Below, one piece after another: positions 9,014-17,932 of a stretch of 64,000 nucleotides of DNA. The stretch is taken from contig JAHHIE010000007.1 of assembly GCA_019358945.1 (NCBI GenBank), forward strand, positions 62,001 to 126,000, written 5' to 3'. A program made the translations under genes and the position numbers. Position 1 is the stretch's first letter. The number at the start of each line of letters is the position of its first letter. A model generated the notes under the pieces. It ran no database searches, was not told the origin of the DNA, and worked only from the letters and a program-made list of their open reading frames with translations. This DNA is from Stenomitos rutilans HA7619-LM2 (GTDB taxonomy: Bacteria; Cyanobacteriota; Cyanobacteriia; Leptolyngbyales; Leptolyngbyaceae).

Positions 9014-10266
9014 TGGTGTACCAACCACCAGCGGGAGCGAGAGATCTGCTGCCCTTGGACGTGACTCAAAAACGCTGGATTGAAGATCGCCTCCAGCAAG
9101 TCTTTCATCGCTGGGGCTACCACCGTATCATCACGTCAACCTTGGAGCGACTGGATACGCTAATGGCCGGGGGGGCAATTCAGCGATCGACTGTCATCCA
9201 GCTTCAGGACTCAGACGATGAGCAGTTGGGTTTACGCCCCGAATTAACGGCTTCGATCGCCCGTACAGCAGCAACTCGTATGGCAGGCTCTACGCACCCG
9301 TTGCGCCTGTACTACAACGCCAACATCTTTCAGCGCGCGCAGGAAAGCAGCTACAGCCGTCAGCAGGAGTTTTATCAGGCAGGTGTAGAACTCTTAGGCA
9401 CGGGCGGGTTGCTTGCCGATGCCGAAGTGTTGCTACTTGTAGTGGACTGTCTCCATAGTCTGGGGTTGCAGCAGTGGTCGATTATTTTAGGAGAAGCCGG
9501 ACTCACGCGATCGCTCCTCTCCGTCTTCCCGTCGCCCTTGCGAGACAAAGTACGCAAAGCCATTGCCAAGCTCGATCGTATGGCGTTAGAAACCATGCCC
9601 ATGTCGGCAGCCTTGCGTGAACGAGCGCTCCTGCTGCTTGACTTGCGAGGCCGTCCCGCCGATGTACTACAACGGATCGCCACTCTGGATCTCGATCCGG
9701 CTCAGCAACGTGCCTTAACGAACCTGAAGTCGCTGGTTGACCTGTTGGAAGAAAGCGATCGCCTACCTTCACGTCCCACTCCCCACTCCCCACTCCCCAC
9801 TCCCCACTCCCTCATCCTCGACCTCAGCCTCATCCGCACCCTCGACTACTACACAGGGGTTGTCTTTGAAGTAGTCAATACCAGTGAAGCCGGACAGCAC
9901 GTGTTGGGGCAGGGCGGACGCTACGACCAACTTTTGGGGTTGTACCATCCTGAAGGGCAAACCTATCCCGGCATTGGCTTTGCTCTCCAGCTTGAGCATT
10001 TGCACCAGGTGTTGCTACCTACAGGTCAACTGCCCCAGCAGACGCCCAGTAGTGATTGGCTTGTGGTGCCAGAAAGCCATCAGGCGTATGCAGCGGCGCT
10101 TGTATATGCTCAAACCCTACGCAATGCCGATGCCGTCAGGGTTGAGCTTGACCTGGCAACCCGTTCTACAGAAGACGCTCACCGTTACGCGCAACATCGC
10201 CGCATTACCCAAATCGCTTGGGTAAAGCCTGATGGCAACGCCACAGTTGAAACTGTGAACCCGTGA
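9013..10266 (+). CDS. hisZ: ATP phosphoribosyltransferase regulatory subunit
   Basis: 417-residue HisZ, a catalytically inactive HisRS paralogue that pairs with short-form HisG in the first step of histidine synthesis. Features include PPAGARDLLP, the class II aaRS-like motif 2 region (LRPELTASIARTAA, RLYYNANIFQ) and LDYYTGVVFEVV plus GQGGRYDQLL. It starts one base inside the upstream J-domain gene. An unusual insert PTPHSPLPTPHS lies just before the conserved LILDLSLIRTLDYYTG and is encoded by a CCCCACT heptamer array at 9774-9808. hisG is not in the window. Confidence 0.95.
   Translation: MVYQPPAGARDLLPLDVTQKRWIEDRLQQVFHRWGYHRIITSTLERLDTLMAGGAIQRSTVIQLQDSDDEQLGLRPELTASIARTAATRMAGSTHPLRLYYNANIFQRAQESSYSRQQEFYQAGVELLGTGGLLADAEVLLLVVDCLHSLGLQQWSIILGEAGLTRSLLSVFPSPLRDKVRKAIAKLDRMALETMPMSAALRERALLLLDLRGRPADVLQRIATLDLDPAQQRALTNLKSLVDLLEESDRLPSRPTPHSPLPTPHSLILDLSLIRTLDYYTGVVFEVVNTSEAGQHVLGQGGRYDQLLGLYHPEGQTYPGIGFALQLEHLHQVLLPTGQLPQQTPSSDWLVVPESHQAYAAALVYAQTLRNADAVRVELDLATRSTEDAHRYAQHRRITQIAWVKPDGNATVETVNP
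9774..9808 (+). repeat. CCCCACT heptamer array inside hisZ
   Basis: One TCCCACT followed by four perfect CCCCACT units, 35 bp in all, lying within the hisZ reading frame. Period 7 translates to a seven-residue repeat (PTPHSPL). The same class of heptamer (STRR) otherwise sits between genes in this window. It occupies a loop between conserved HisZ segments, so function may be spared. Confidence 0.9.
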
Positions 10267-10400
10267 TCATAGAGTAGTTAATTGTTGGTTAGCTGTTAGC
10301 CTCACTCCTTTCTAACAACCAACCACTTTTCTGATATGCCCTTTCTTGTATGCCTGCAAGGCTTTAGGGCTTTACAACCAACAACCTTAGAGAAAACACT

Positions 10401-10628
10401 GTGTCGCATACAATCGTTACGAATACCTGTGAGGGCGTTGCTGACTGTGTGGATGCTTGCCCCGTTGCTTGCATCCATCCCGGTCCTGCCAAAAATGCAA
10501 AGGGTACGGACTGGTACTGGATTGATTTCGCTACCTGCATCGACTGCGGCATTTGCTTACAGGTTTGCCCCGTAGAAGGTGCGATCGTGCCTGAAGAACA
10601 ACCCGACTTACAAGAAACGCCAAAGTAG
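10401..10628 (+). CDS. Bacterial-type ferredoxin, [4Fe-4S]/[3Fe-4S] class
   Basis: 75-residue electron carrier with eight cysteines: C10, C16, C20 and C24 in the N-terminal half and C46, C49, C52 and C56 in the classic CxxCxxCxxxCP motif (CIDCGICLQVCP). The second motif should bind a [4Fe-4S] cluster. The irregular spacing of the first set (C-x5-C-x3-CP-x2-C) resembles seven-iron ferredoxins, where one cluster may be [3Fe-4S]. It is acidic and cytosolic. The start is GTG at 10401. It stands alone, with repeat-rich gaps on both sides. Confidence 0.9.
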   Translation: MSHTIVTNTCEGVADCVDACPVACIHPGPAKNAKGTDWYWIDFATCIDCGICLQVCPVEGAIVPEEQPDLQETPK

Positions 10629-10649
10629 GGATCGAAGATTGGCGCTAAT

Positions 10650-10798
10650 TGAGCGGTCAGCCGTCAGCGGTCAGCCGTCAGCGTAGAAGGTTTGAGTTTT
10701 GAATTTTGAATTGCCCCCCTGCCTCCTCAGCTTCCCTGGCTCCCTCTGCTTCCCCTGCCCCTTCTGCCCTCTGCCCTCTGCCTTTCCTCCCCCTTCCC
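10650..10798. repeat. Repeat-rich leader of the LivF-type gene
   Basis: Consecutive low-complexity blocks: GTCAGCS heptamers (GGTCAGCCGTCAGCGGTCAGC, 10657 onward), TTTTGAATTTTGAA, then a pyrimidine-only CTCCCTCTGCTTCCCC tract up to the ATG at 10799. These are degenerate STRR units. Translating this tract as an N-terminal extension of the next gene gives a Pro/Ser/Ala-only peptide, so I exclude it from the gene. Confidence 0.7.
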
Positions 10799-11533
10799 AT
10801 GCCTGACTCTTCTCCTCTCCTTGAAGTTCAAAACGTCTGCGCCGGGTACATCAAAGACCTGGATATCTTGCAGGGGGTTAATTTCAAAATTCATCCGGGT
10901 GAGTTGGTGGCAGTGATTGGGCCGAACGGTGCTGGTAAATCGACGTTGGCGAAAACCATCTTTGGTCTGCTAACTCCGCATACGGGCAGTATCGTCTTTA
11001 AGGACAAGAGTATTGCAGGGCTGAAGTCTGACCAGATTGTGCAGCTTGGCATGGGGTATATTCCTCAGATTGCCAATGTGTTTCGCTCTCTCACCGTAGA
11101 AGAAAACCTGGAAATGGGAGCTTTTGTGCGCCATGTGCCGCTGCAACCGCTCAAGGAGGAAATTTTTGCCACGTTTCCAGCGCTAGCAAATCGGCGTAAG
11201 CAACGAGCAGGAACCCTTTCGGGAGGGGAGCGCCAAATGCTGGCGATGGGTAAAGCGTTGATGCTCAAACCAAGCTTGCTTTTGCTCGATGAACCCTCCG
11301 CTGCACTATCACCGATTCTGGTCAACACGGTGCTTGAACAAGTAAAGCGCATTAACCAGAGCGGGATGGCGATCGTCCTAGTGGAGCAGAATGCCCGTAA
11401 AGCACTGGAAATGGCCGATCGAGGGTATGTGCTTGAAGCCGGACGCGATCGCTTTGAGGGACGCGGCATTGATTTATTGAACAATCCCAAAGTTGGCGAA
11501 CTATACCTGGGTGCAACGACGGCTCATGAATGA
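10799..11533 (+). CDS. LivF/NatE-type ABC transporter ATPase (orphan)
   Basis: 244-residue ATP-binding subunit of the branched-chain/neutral amino acid (HAAT) transporter class. Walker A is GPNGAGKST, the signature motif is LSGGERQMLAMGKAL and Walker B is LLLLDEPSAAL, followed by IVLVEQNARKAL typical of LivF. It would drive uptake together with LivH, LivM, LivG and a periplasmic binding protein. None of these is nearby, so it must work with partners encoded elsewhere, as cyanobacterial nat genes often do. The start is ATG at 10799, after a pyrimidine-rich repeat leader. It converges with the cyclase gene 43 bp downstream. Confidence 0.88.
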   Translation: MPDSSPLLEVQNVCAGYIKDLDILQGVNFKIHPGELVAVIGPNGAGKSTLAKTIFGLLTPHTGSIVFKDKSIAGLKSDQIVQLGMGYIPQIANVFRSLTVEENLEMGAFVRHVPLQPLKEEIFATFPALANRRKQRAGTLSGGERQMLAMGKALMLKPSLLLLDEPSAALSPILVNTVLEQVKRINQSGMAIVLVEQNARKALEMADRGYVLEAGRDRFEGRGIDLLNNPKVGELYLGATTAHE

Positions 11534-11576
11534 GAGTGAGCACCTTCTAAAGCGTTTCTATACCCCTTCTTCGCGG

Positions 11577-13088
11577 TCACTTTTCACTGAATGTCCATAT
11601 CCCATTCCAATGATCAGGAATGCCTCGATCGCGCAAAATCTCCACTCGTTCAAGGTAGTGTTGGGCGGTTTTATCCCTAGGGTGGGCGGTAATCACGTTC
11701 TTAAAGGACTTTCTTGCGCTAGCTAAATCGCCCGTGCGGTAGTGCTCTATTCCCTGTTCAAAATCTGATTGAGTCTGAAGTTTGAGCGATCGCACGGCTT
11801 CACATTCGCCATCCAAAATTTCGTAGACCGCGATCGGTTCACTGCGGCCTTTGACGATCGCCCGGTCTAGAAAGCGAATCTGGTATTTTTCAGGGTGACT
11901 GAGATGGTCTAAGACCTGTCCAGAGATCAGCAACGATACGCCATAGAATTTCGTTAAGCCTTCCAGCCGTGCTGTGAGATTAATGGCATCGGAAAAGGCG
12001 TCGCCCTGCATTCGGTTTGCTTCGCCGACCATGCCCAGCATCATTTGGCCTAAATGAATGCCAATGCCCACTCGAATGGGTTGAGCAGCAGATGATTGCC
12101 GTGCTTCGTTGAAGCGATCGACGGCTTTAAGGGTTGCGACTCCGGCTGCCAAACCATCATCAGCACCTTCTGGAAAAACAGCCATCATGCCATCACCCAG
12201 GAATTTCACAATTAAGCCATGATGGTTACGGATTTCAGGGCTAACCTGACTGAGATAGGAATTCACAAAAGCAAAATTCTCTTTTGCCGTCATGCTTTCA
12301 GACAGGGTGGTGAAGGAGCGAATATCAGAGAACATGACACCCATGACTTTGCTGACATGATCGCCTAACTGCACATCAGTAATGCTTTTTTTGCGGAGAA
12401 AGCGGAGGTAATCGTTAGGAACAAAGCGCTCGTAAGCGGTGAGAAGCTCCTCAAGCTGTTGATTTGCCTCCAGCATTTCTTGTTCACGCGCTTTGACGGT
12501 TCTCACCATGTTGGTAAACACCCGCGCCAGTTGTCCCAACTCATCGCTGCGATCGGCCACTTCAATCAACTTATCCGGTTGAAACGCATCACGCTCTACA
12601 TCTGAGGCCGCTGTTGTCACCTTCCCCACCTGCTCAATATAGGCAGCCTGCCGTAGAATTTCTGCCTTGAAGAGGGCTTCTGCTTCTTGCCGCTTCAGGA
12701 AGTTTACATACGCTTTGGAGTGATACCGAATGCGTGCGATGAGTTCTCTGGCATCCGGTAGCTTGACCAGATAATCATTTGCGCCTAAGGCAAAGGCTTT
12801 GGCCTTAATCACCGGATCTTCTTTGCTGGATAGCACAATCAAGGGTGTGTGGCATGTGGACACATCTTGGGAACGCAAAAATTCCACCAGCAGCAATCCA
12901 TCCATCTGCGGCATGACTAAATCTTGCAGAATGACGGTAGGCTGGCAGTTTGCAGCCGCTTTCAGCGCATGAGTTGGGTCACTACAATAGTGAAAGGCAA
13001 TGTCGATTTCAGAAGACAGCATGCGCCGAATGGCTTCTGCAATGATGGATTGATCATCAATCAGTAGAACTGTAATGTGTTCGTCCAT
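11577..13088 (-). CDS. WspR-type receiver fused to class III adenylate cyclase
   Basis: 503-residue output protein of the chemosensory cluster. The N-terminal receiver (about 6-130; acidic pair IDDQ, phosphoacceptor in VILQDLVMPQMDG, then LSSKEDP and GANDYLVKLPDARELIARI) closely matches the WspR receiver as I recall it. A soluble HAMP-like linker and coiled coil follow (about 160-215). The catalytic domain (about 240-430) keeps both metal Asp (FSDIRSFT, FLGDGMMAVF), the adenine-selecting Lys (IVKFLGD) and Asp (SDAIN), and the transition-state Asn/Arg (NLTARLEG), so it should make cAMP. A TPR-like tail ends the protein. It lies 55 bp downstream of cheB and is probably co-transcribed. Confidence 0.92.
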   Translation of the reverse strand: MDEHITVLLIDDQSIIAEAIRRMLSSEIDIAFHYCSDPTHALKAAANCQPTVILQDLVMPQMDGLLLVEFLRSQDVSTCHTPLIVLSSKEDPVIKAKAFALGANDYLVKLPDARELIARIRYHSKAYVNFLKRQEAEALFKAEILRQAAYIEQVGKVTTAASDVERDAFQPDKLIEVADRSDELGQLARVFTNMVRTVKAREQEMLEANQQLEELLTAYERFVPNDYLRFLRKKSITDVQLGDHVSKVMGVMFSDIRSFTTLSESMTAKENFAFVNSYLSQVSPEIRNHHGLIVKFLGDGMMAVFPEGADDGLAAGVATLKAVDRFNEARQSSAAQPIRVGIGIHLGQMMLGMVGEANRMQGDAFSDAINLTARLEGLTKFYGVSLLISGQVLDHLSHPEKYQIRFLDRAIVKGRSEPIAVYEILDGECEAVRSLKLQTQSDFEQGIEHYRTGDLASARKSFKNVITAHPRDKTAQHYLERVEILRDRGIPDHWNGIWTFSEK

Positions 13089-13143
13089 GAAGAGTGTGGG
13101 AGCGTGGGAGTGTGGGAGTGATGGGATAGAGATGGAATAACGA

Positions 13144-14193
13144 TTAACGGGCGGGTTTGAGCGTTTGTAACAAAGCTGTGGCGATCGCCTCTGGAGGCAA
13201 TACTGCTATGGCTGCATTCAATTCCACAGCCGCTTTTGGCATACCGTAGACCACACAACTTGCTTTATCCTGAGCAATGGTGTGCCAGCCGCACGATCGT
13301 AGCGCCAACAGTCCCTCTGCGCCATCACGCCCCATTCCTGTGAGCAGCACAGCCGTGCCTCGTTGCGTGGTGCGATCGGCCAAACTTTTGAAAAGGACAT
13401 CTACTGAGGGGCGATAGGGATAGTCGATCGGGTCTCTGATATAGCCCAATGTGAGATCGGGCTTGATATACAAATGATCGTTAGTACCTGCAACCAGCAC
13501 CGTACCTGCTTCCAGAGGTTCACCCGCTTTTGCCACCCGGACAGGCAGACTAATTTGCTGGTCTAGCCAGGAAACCAGCCCTGCGGCAAACTGAACATCC
13601 ACATGCTGCACGACGACGATCGCGGCCTTGCATCCCACAGGCAATTTCGACAATACCGTTGCCAGCATTTTGGGGCCACCTGTAGAAGACCCAATGGCAA
13701 TGATGGGAGGGGTAGAGAAGCGAGGACTCGATCGCTCAAAGGCAGTTGACTTTGATGGAACAAGCGTTGATGAAATCGGTCTACTGGTTGGCGTGACGGG
13801 CCTAATTAACTTGCGAAGAGTGGCAATTTTAGCAAGGAGTGCTTTCGCGGATTGAGTGCTATCAGCCGCGTTGAGAATAGGCGTATTCACCGCATCCAGA
13901 GCACCGTGACACATGGCTTCATACACACGACTGACGTGCTTTTCGGTGCTGGATGTCACCACTAAAATACTACAGGGCGACTTTTGCATGATTTGGCGGG
14001 TAGCTTCAACCCCATCCATCACGGGCATCAACAAATCCATCAAAATCAGATCGGGTGTCTCTTGGGCGCAGCGAGTGACGGCTTCTAACCCATCTTTGGC
14101 TGTCCAGATGATGTCATAATCGGGGACTGTTTGCACTACTCGCCGTAAGGCCGCAACAGCAATGGCTAAGTCGTTGACGATCGCGATTTTCAT
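13144..14193 (-). CDS. cheB: Chemotaxis-type protein-glutamate methylesterase (WspF-like)
   Basis: 349-residue CheB that demethylates or deamidates the receptor of the cluster. The receiver domain (about 1-120) has VNDL and the phosphoacceptor region [10 protein letters not shown]. The linker is Ser/Pro-rich. The esterase domain (about 165-345) has the Ser-His-Asp triad in GSSTGGP, VVQHV and [12 protein letters not shown] at 14193 follows the cheA stop with one intervening base (TGACATG), showing tight coupling. Position after a CheA-REC hybrid matches wspF order. Confidence 0.95.
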   Translation of the reverse strand: MKIAIVNDLAIAVAALRRVVQTVPDYDIIWTAKDGLEAVTRCAQETPDLILMDLLMPVMDGVEATRQIMQKSPCSILVVTSSTEKHVSRVYEAMCHGALDAVNTPILNAADSTQSAKALLAKIATLRKLIRPVTPTSRPISSTLVPSKSTAFERSSPRFSTPPIIAIGSSTGGPKMLATVLSKLPVGCKAAIVVVQHVDVQFAAGLVSWLDQQISLPVRVAKAGEPLEAGTVLVAGTNDHLYIKPDLTLGYIRDPIDYPYRPSVDVLFKSLADRTTQRGTAVLLTGMGRDGAEGLLALRSCGWHTIAQDKASCVVYGMPKAAVELNAAIAVLPPEAIATALLQTLKPAR

Positions 14194-14194
14194 G

Positions 14195-17062
14195 TCACTG
14201 CCCAATTAAATCCACGACTGCCTCAACAAACGTGTCATCTTGAAAGCTGCTTTTGGTTAGATAGTAGTCGGCTCCCGCTTCAAGTCCTTGCAGTCGGTCT
14301 TCTTCACGATCGCGGTAAGACACAATCATAATGGGCACAGACTGTAAACGCGCGTGCCCTTTCATCTGACGGATCAGTTCAATACCATTCATCTTGGGCA
14401 TATCCACATCGCTAATGACCAGATCGTAATGATTGGTGCGAGCGGCACTCCAGCCATCGGCTCCATTAACCGCAATATCAACCTTATAGCCTCGATTCTC
14501 CAGGATTCTTCGTTCCATTTCACGAATGGTAATGGAATCATCCACAACCAGAATTTTCTTGCGCTGATCCTGGTTTGGCTTCATTGGAGTGACACCAACT
14601 TTTGCCAGAGTTTTATTGCTGAGCAACGCATCCATCGATCGCACCATATCTGACACATCCACAATCAACACGGGTGTTCCATCTGCCAGCAGAGATGTCG
14701 CACTGATGTCCGGCACTTTACCCAATCGAGGATCAAGCGGTCTGACCACTAAATCGCGCTCACCCAAAAAGCGATCGACCACTAACCCGTAAGCATTGGC
14801 TTGATCACTAATGACCACGATGGATAGGGCTTCAGCCTGTACTGTTGGTTCTGGTAGCTCCAGGACTTGATAGGCCGGAATCAACCCGATCGTCTGCTGG
14901 TTCATAGTGAAATATTGACGATTTTCCACATCTGAAATCTCTGAGCGAACGATCGTCAACACATGATCAATGCGGGCTAAAGGAACAGCATATGGGTTTC
15001 CCGAAAGCTCAACGAGCAAAGTACGCACGACTGATAGGGTCAATGGTAGTTGGAAATAGAAGCTCGTTCCCTTCCCAACCTGGGAAACTGCGCGCACCGT
15101 GCCTCCCACATCTTGCGCCATACTTTTGGCAATATCCAGCCCAACCCCGCGTCCTGAGATTTCTGTAACCTGCTTCGCGGTAGAAAACCCAGGCAGAAAA
15201 ATGAACTCTAGCAGTTCAGCCTCTTTCATCTGCGCCACCATTTCTGGCGTTGCTAGCTTCTTGCTAAGCACTTTTTGACGTAGCCATTCAGGATGAATGC
15301 CGCATCCATCATCTGTGATGGTAATCGCTAACATGCCACCCCGATGAAAGGCTTCTAAGCGAATGGTGCCTTCAGCAGGCTTAGCAGCAGCAAGACGCTC
15401 TTCGGTGCTCTCAATCCCATGATCAGTGGCGTTACGCAAAATGTGGGTCAGCGGGGCCTCCAGCTTTTTGAGAATGTCTCGATCGACGGGAGTGGCTTTG
15501 CCTGAGATCTCCAACCGCACCTGCTTATTCAACTTCCGTGCCAGATCGCGAATCATGCGTGGAAAGCCCTGTACCCCATCAGCAAACGGGCGCATGTGGG
15601 ATGTGATCACTTCCCGGTAGAGCCGATCGGATAGGTTTGCCGTGCGTTGGGCATAAAGTTCTAACTCGTTCAGGCGATCGCTCAAAAAGCCAAGACACTC
15701 TTGTTCTTTTTGACGTGCCTGGTCTAAAAAGTCCCTGCTATCCTGAGAAAATGTCTCACGATCGAGGGTATCCTGCAACTGCTCCAGCGTTCGTGAGAGG
15801 TTTACCAAGCGCCACTTTAACGACATCATGGAATCGGCATGGGGTTGCAGCCAGTTCGCTTCAATCAGTGATTCACCTGCTAAACCCATAATGCGATTCA
15901 GATTTTCGGCACTGACCCGCACCACGCGATCTTGAGCAGGTACTGGTTCTGCACCAGCCTCCGATCGTTCTGATGGCAGATGATCTGCTGGAGCGATTCC
16001 ATTCTGATTAATCGATACTGTCGAGATGGATTCAGGTGCTGGTGCGATCGAGGTGGACGCTAAAGGCTGCGGAGGCGATGATACAACGGAACGTGCCGCA
16101 CCAGGGTTCAGGATGTTGGCGAGGCGTGACCGCGTGTGGCTAAACGCAGTTTCTTGATGCGCTAACCAGTGCGGGATCTCTGCATGACTTAACTGACTGA
16201 TGCCTTGCAGCAAATCCGCCCCTTGCAGCAACACATCCACACGATCGGAATTCAACACAAGCGTCTTTTGTTGAGCCGCGACAAAACAGTCTTCCATCAC
16301 GTGCGCCAGCTTCACAACAGACTCCAACGCCAAAATGCGGGCAGATCCTTTAATCGAATGGGCAGCCCGCATCAACGTTTCTAACGCCTGCACCGAATGT
16401 TCCTTGCTTTCCAGTGCCAGCAAGCCATCGTTGAGAATTGCCACTTGAGCTTCAACTTCCAGCCGGAAGAGATCCATCATGGAGTCATCCATATTAGCAT
16501 CTGCCGCGAATGTAGATGTGGAAGCGGATGCAGCATTGAGATCGGAGTTCAACACGTGATCAACCAGCAGATCATGAGCCGCTTCCTGAGTTATGGCTTC
16601 CGTTCTTCTATCTTCTCCATTGCTTTTCTCTGCTGACTGCTGACTGCTGACTGCTGACCGCTGATTCCCCAAACCTGCGATCAAACCCATCGTTTTCTGC
16701 GTTGTTGCCAAATCCCAAGCATGTTCTGTCATCCAATGATCCATCTCGGTTTCTGGTGAACGACTGAGACTGAGAAGCAAGTCCCCTGAATGGAGCAACA
16801 CATCAATATGCTCATCGTCCAATGTGATGGTTTGTTGCTCAGCAGCAGCAAAGCACTCCTTCATGTGGTGAGCAAGATGTGCCGCTGCTTCTTGCTCGAC
16901 GAGGCGAGCCGTTCCCCATAGGGAGTGAGCCGATCGCACCGCGCGATCGATTTCTGCGAGCGCAGATGGCTGCGTTTTAAGCATCGCCAAACTTTGCTTC
17001 AGGATGGCAACCTGGGTATCCACCTCACGACGAAATAAATCTAGTTTGGAGTACGCGCTCAT
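14195..17062 (-). CDS. cheA: Hybrid CheA histidine kinase with two Hpt domains and a receiver (WspE-like)
   Basis: 955-residue kinase. An N-terminal Hpt-like domain (about 1-110) has [12 protein letters not shown], in which the usual AHSIKGSAR is altered. A linker containing [11 protein letters not shown] is encoded by TGCTGAC heptamers. A second Hpt (about 195-300) has canonical [12 protein letters not shown] dimerisation region follows, then HATPase ([30 protein letters not shown]), a CheW-like domain and a C-terminal receiver ([15 protein letters not shown]). It should autophosphorylate and pass phosphate to CheB and to the REC-cyclase. ATG at 17062 is preferred; GTG at 17068 is possible. 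A hybrid CheA-REC is the WspE hallmark. Confidence 0.95.
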   Translation of the reverse strand: MSAYSKLDLFRREVDTQVAILKQSLAMLKTQPSALAEIDRAVRSAHSLWGTARLVEQEAAAHLAHHMKECFAAAEQQTITLDDEHIDVLLHSGDLLLSLSRSPETEMDHWMTEHAWDLATTQKTMGLIAGLGNQRSAVSSQQSAEKSNGEDRRTEAITQEAAHDLLVDHVLNSDLNAASASTSTFAADANMDDSMMDLFRLEVEAQVAILNDGLLALESKEHSVQALETLMRAAHSIKGSARILALESVVKLAHVMEDCFVAAQQKTLVLNSDRVDVLLQGADLLQGISQLSHAEIPHWLAHQETAFSHTRSRLANILNPGAARSVVSSPPQPLASTSIAPAPESISTVSINQNGIAPADHLPSERSEAGAEPVPAQDRVVRVSAENLNRIMGLAGESLIEANWLQPHADSMMSLKWRLVNLSRTLEQLQDTLDRETFSQDSRDFLDQARQKEQECLGFLSDRLNELELYAQRTANLSDRLYREVITSHMRPFADGVQGFPRMIRDLARKLNKQVRLEISGKATPVDRDILKKLEAPLTHILRNATDHGIESTEERLAAAKPAEGTIRLEAFHRGGMLAITITDDGCGIHPEWLRQKVLSKKLATPEMVAQMKEAELLEFIFLPGFSTAKQVTEISGRGVGLDIAKSMAQDVGGTVRAVSQVGKGTSFYFQLPLTLSVVRTLLVELSGNPYAVPLARIDHVLTIVRSEISDVENRQYFTMNQQTIGLIPAYQVLELPEPTVQAEALSIVVISDQANAYGLVVDRFLGERDLVVRPLDPRLGKVPDISATSLLADGTPVLIVDVSDMVRSMDALLSNKTLAKVGVTPMKPNQDQRKKILVVDDSITIREMERRILENRGYKVDIAVNGADGWSAARTNHYDLVISDVDMPKMNGIELIRQMKGHARLQSVPIMIVSYRDREEDRLQGLEAGADYYLTKSSFQDDTFVEAVVDLIGQ
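16631..16665 (-). repeat. TGCTGAC heptamer array inside cheA
   Basis: Four perfect TGCTGAC units plus CGCTGAT (35 bp) within the cheA frame. On the coding strand they encode [11 protein letters not shown] between the two Hpt domains. The same heptamer occurs in intergenic DNA, for example around 22750-22780. Located in an interdomain linker where extra residues should be tolerated. Confidence 0.9.
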
Positions 17063-17076
17063 AGTCACTTTATTGC

Positions 17077-17799
17077 CTACAACATTTTGTGATTGAGCGT
17101 GTAGAACAGCAATTCAGAATCTAGATAGTTGACCTTTTCTCCATCCCAGTGAATGATACCCTGGGTATATGACTCAGCCGCCTTGGTAATCACAACAGGT
17201 GCCTCGTGTAGCTCATTGTGATGAAAGCGATAGGTGCCATAGACTTCATCGACTGGAAAGACCCATTTCCCTTCTGGCACTCCGGCAACCATCATGCGCT
17301 TGCTGTCGGTCTGAAGCGCTGATTCCTTTAAGCAATCCACATTAAGTAAATGGCTGAGCGAGGCACACAGCAGCGTTTCTCCCCGAATGTTGACGAGTCC
17401 TAGAAAGAGATCATTACTGCGATGGGGCAGTGGTTGAATCGCACAGGGATGGGTCACTTCTTGCAAAATTCGCACAGGCAGGGCGAGTTTCTGATTTTCC
17501 AGGCGAAAGATCATGATTGAGATGGTTTCCTCTACCGGAAGGATCATCCCATTGCTATCAGCAGCGCCTGAATTCGTGGTTTCTGCCAGAATGTGAATCC
17601 ACTCATCTACATAACCTGGTGGAGGTTCTCGCTCCAGTAGGCTATCGCCCACTGCTGCATATACTGGGCAATCGTGACAGTGAATCACAGCTTTGAGTTC
17701 ATCGCACGAGCGATTACCCATCACTCCAATTTGATTCCAACAATCATTGAGGGAAGGGGGAGGGGGTGTGGAATCTACGATCGTGGATGGATAGGGCAT
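17077..17799 (-). CDS. cheW: CheW-like adaptor with N-terminal cysteine motif (WspD-like)
   Basis: 240-residue coupling protein. The C-terminal CheW domain (about 90-235) includes MIFRLENQKLALPVRILQEV, LFLGLVNIRGETLLC and a PVDEVYGTYRF segment. The N-terminal extension has a cysteine-rich motif (C21, C33, C42, C45 in CWNQIGV, SCDEL, HCHDCPVY) that I recall from WspD-type CheW proteins and that could bind a metal or be redox-active; this is inference. It should link the receptor to CheA. The gene lies 14 bp upstream of the cheA start, and the gap to the receptor gene upstream contains heptamer repeats. Confidence 0.9.
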   Translation of the reverse strand: MPYPSTIVDSTPPPPSLNDCWNQIGVMGNRSCDELKAVIHCHDCPVYAAVGDSLLEREPPPGYVDEWIHILAETTNSGAADSNGMILPVEETISIMIFRLENQKLALPVRILQEVTHPCAIQPLPHRSNDLFLGLVNIRGETLLCASLSHLLNVDCLKESALQTDSKRMMVAGVPEGKWVFPVDEVYGTYRFHHNELHEAPVVITKAAESYTQGIIHWDGEKVNYLDSELLFYTLNHKML

Positions 17800-17932
17800 G
17801 GGGGAGGAATAAAGGATGAGGGATAAAGGATAAAAGCTGACCGCTAAACCAACTCAAAACTCAAAACTTTGACTTCTGATTTCTGACTTCTGACTTCTGA
17901 ACTCAAAACTCAAAACTCCTACCGCTGTGACT
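17800..17932. repeat. STRR-rich spacer between the receptor and cheW genes
   Basis: Tandem degenerate heptamers: AACTCAAAACTCAAAAC, TTCTGACTTCTGACTTCTGA and AACTCAAAACTCAAAACTCC blocks fill this 133-bp gap inside the chemosensory cluster. No promoter or terminator is evident. It may lower read-through or mRNA stability between the two halves of the cluster. Confidence 0.7.

Noticed and set aside
10650-10798. N-terminal extension of the LivF-type ATPase
   Set aside because: It translates an STRR pyrimidine tract; the family N-terminus begins at the ATG at 10799.
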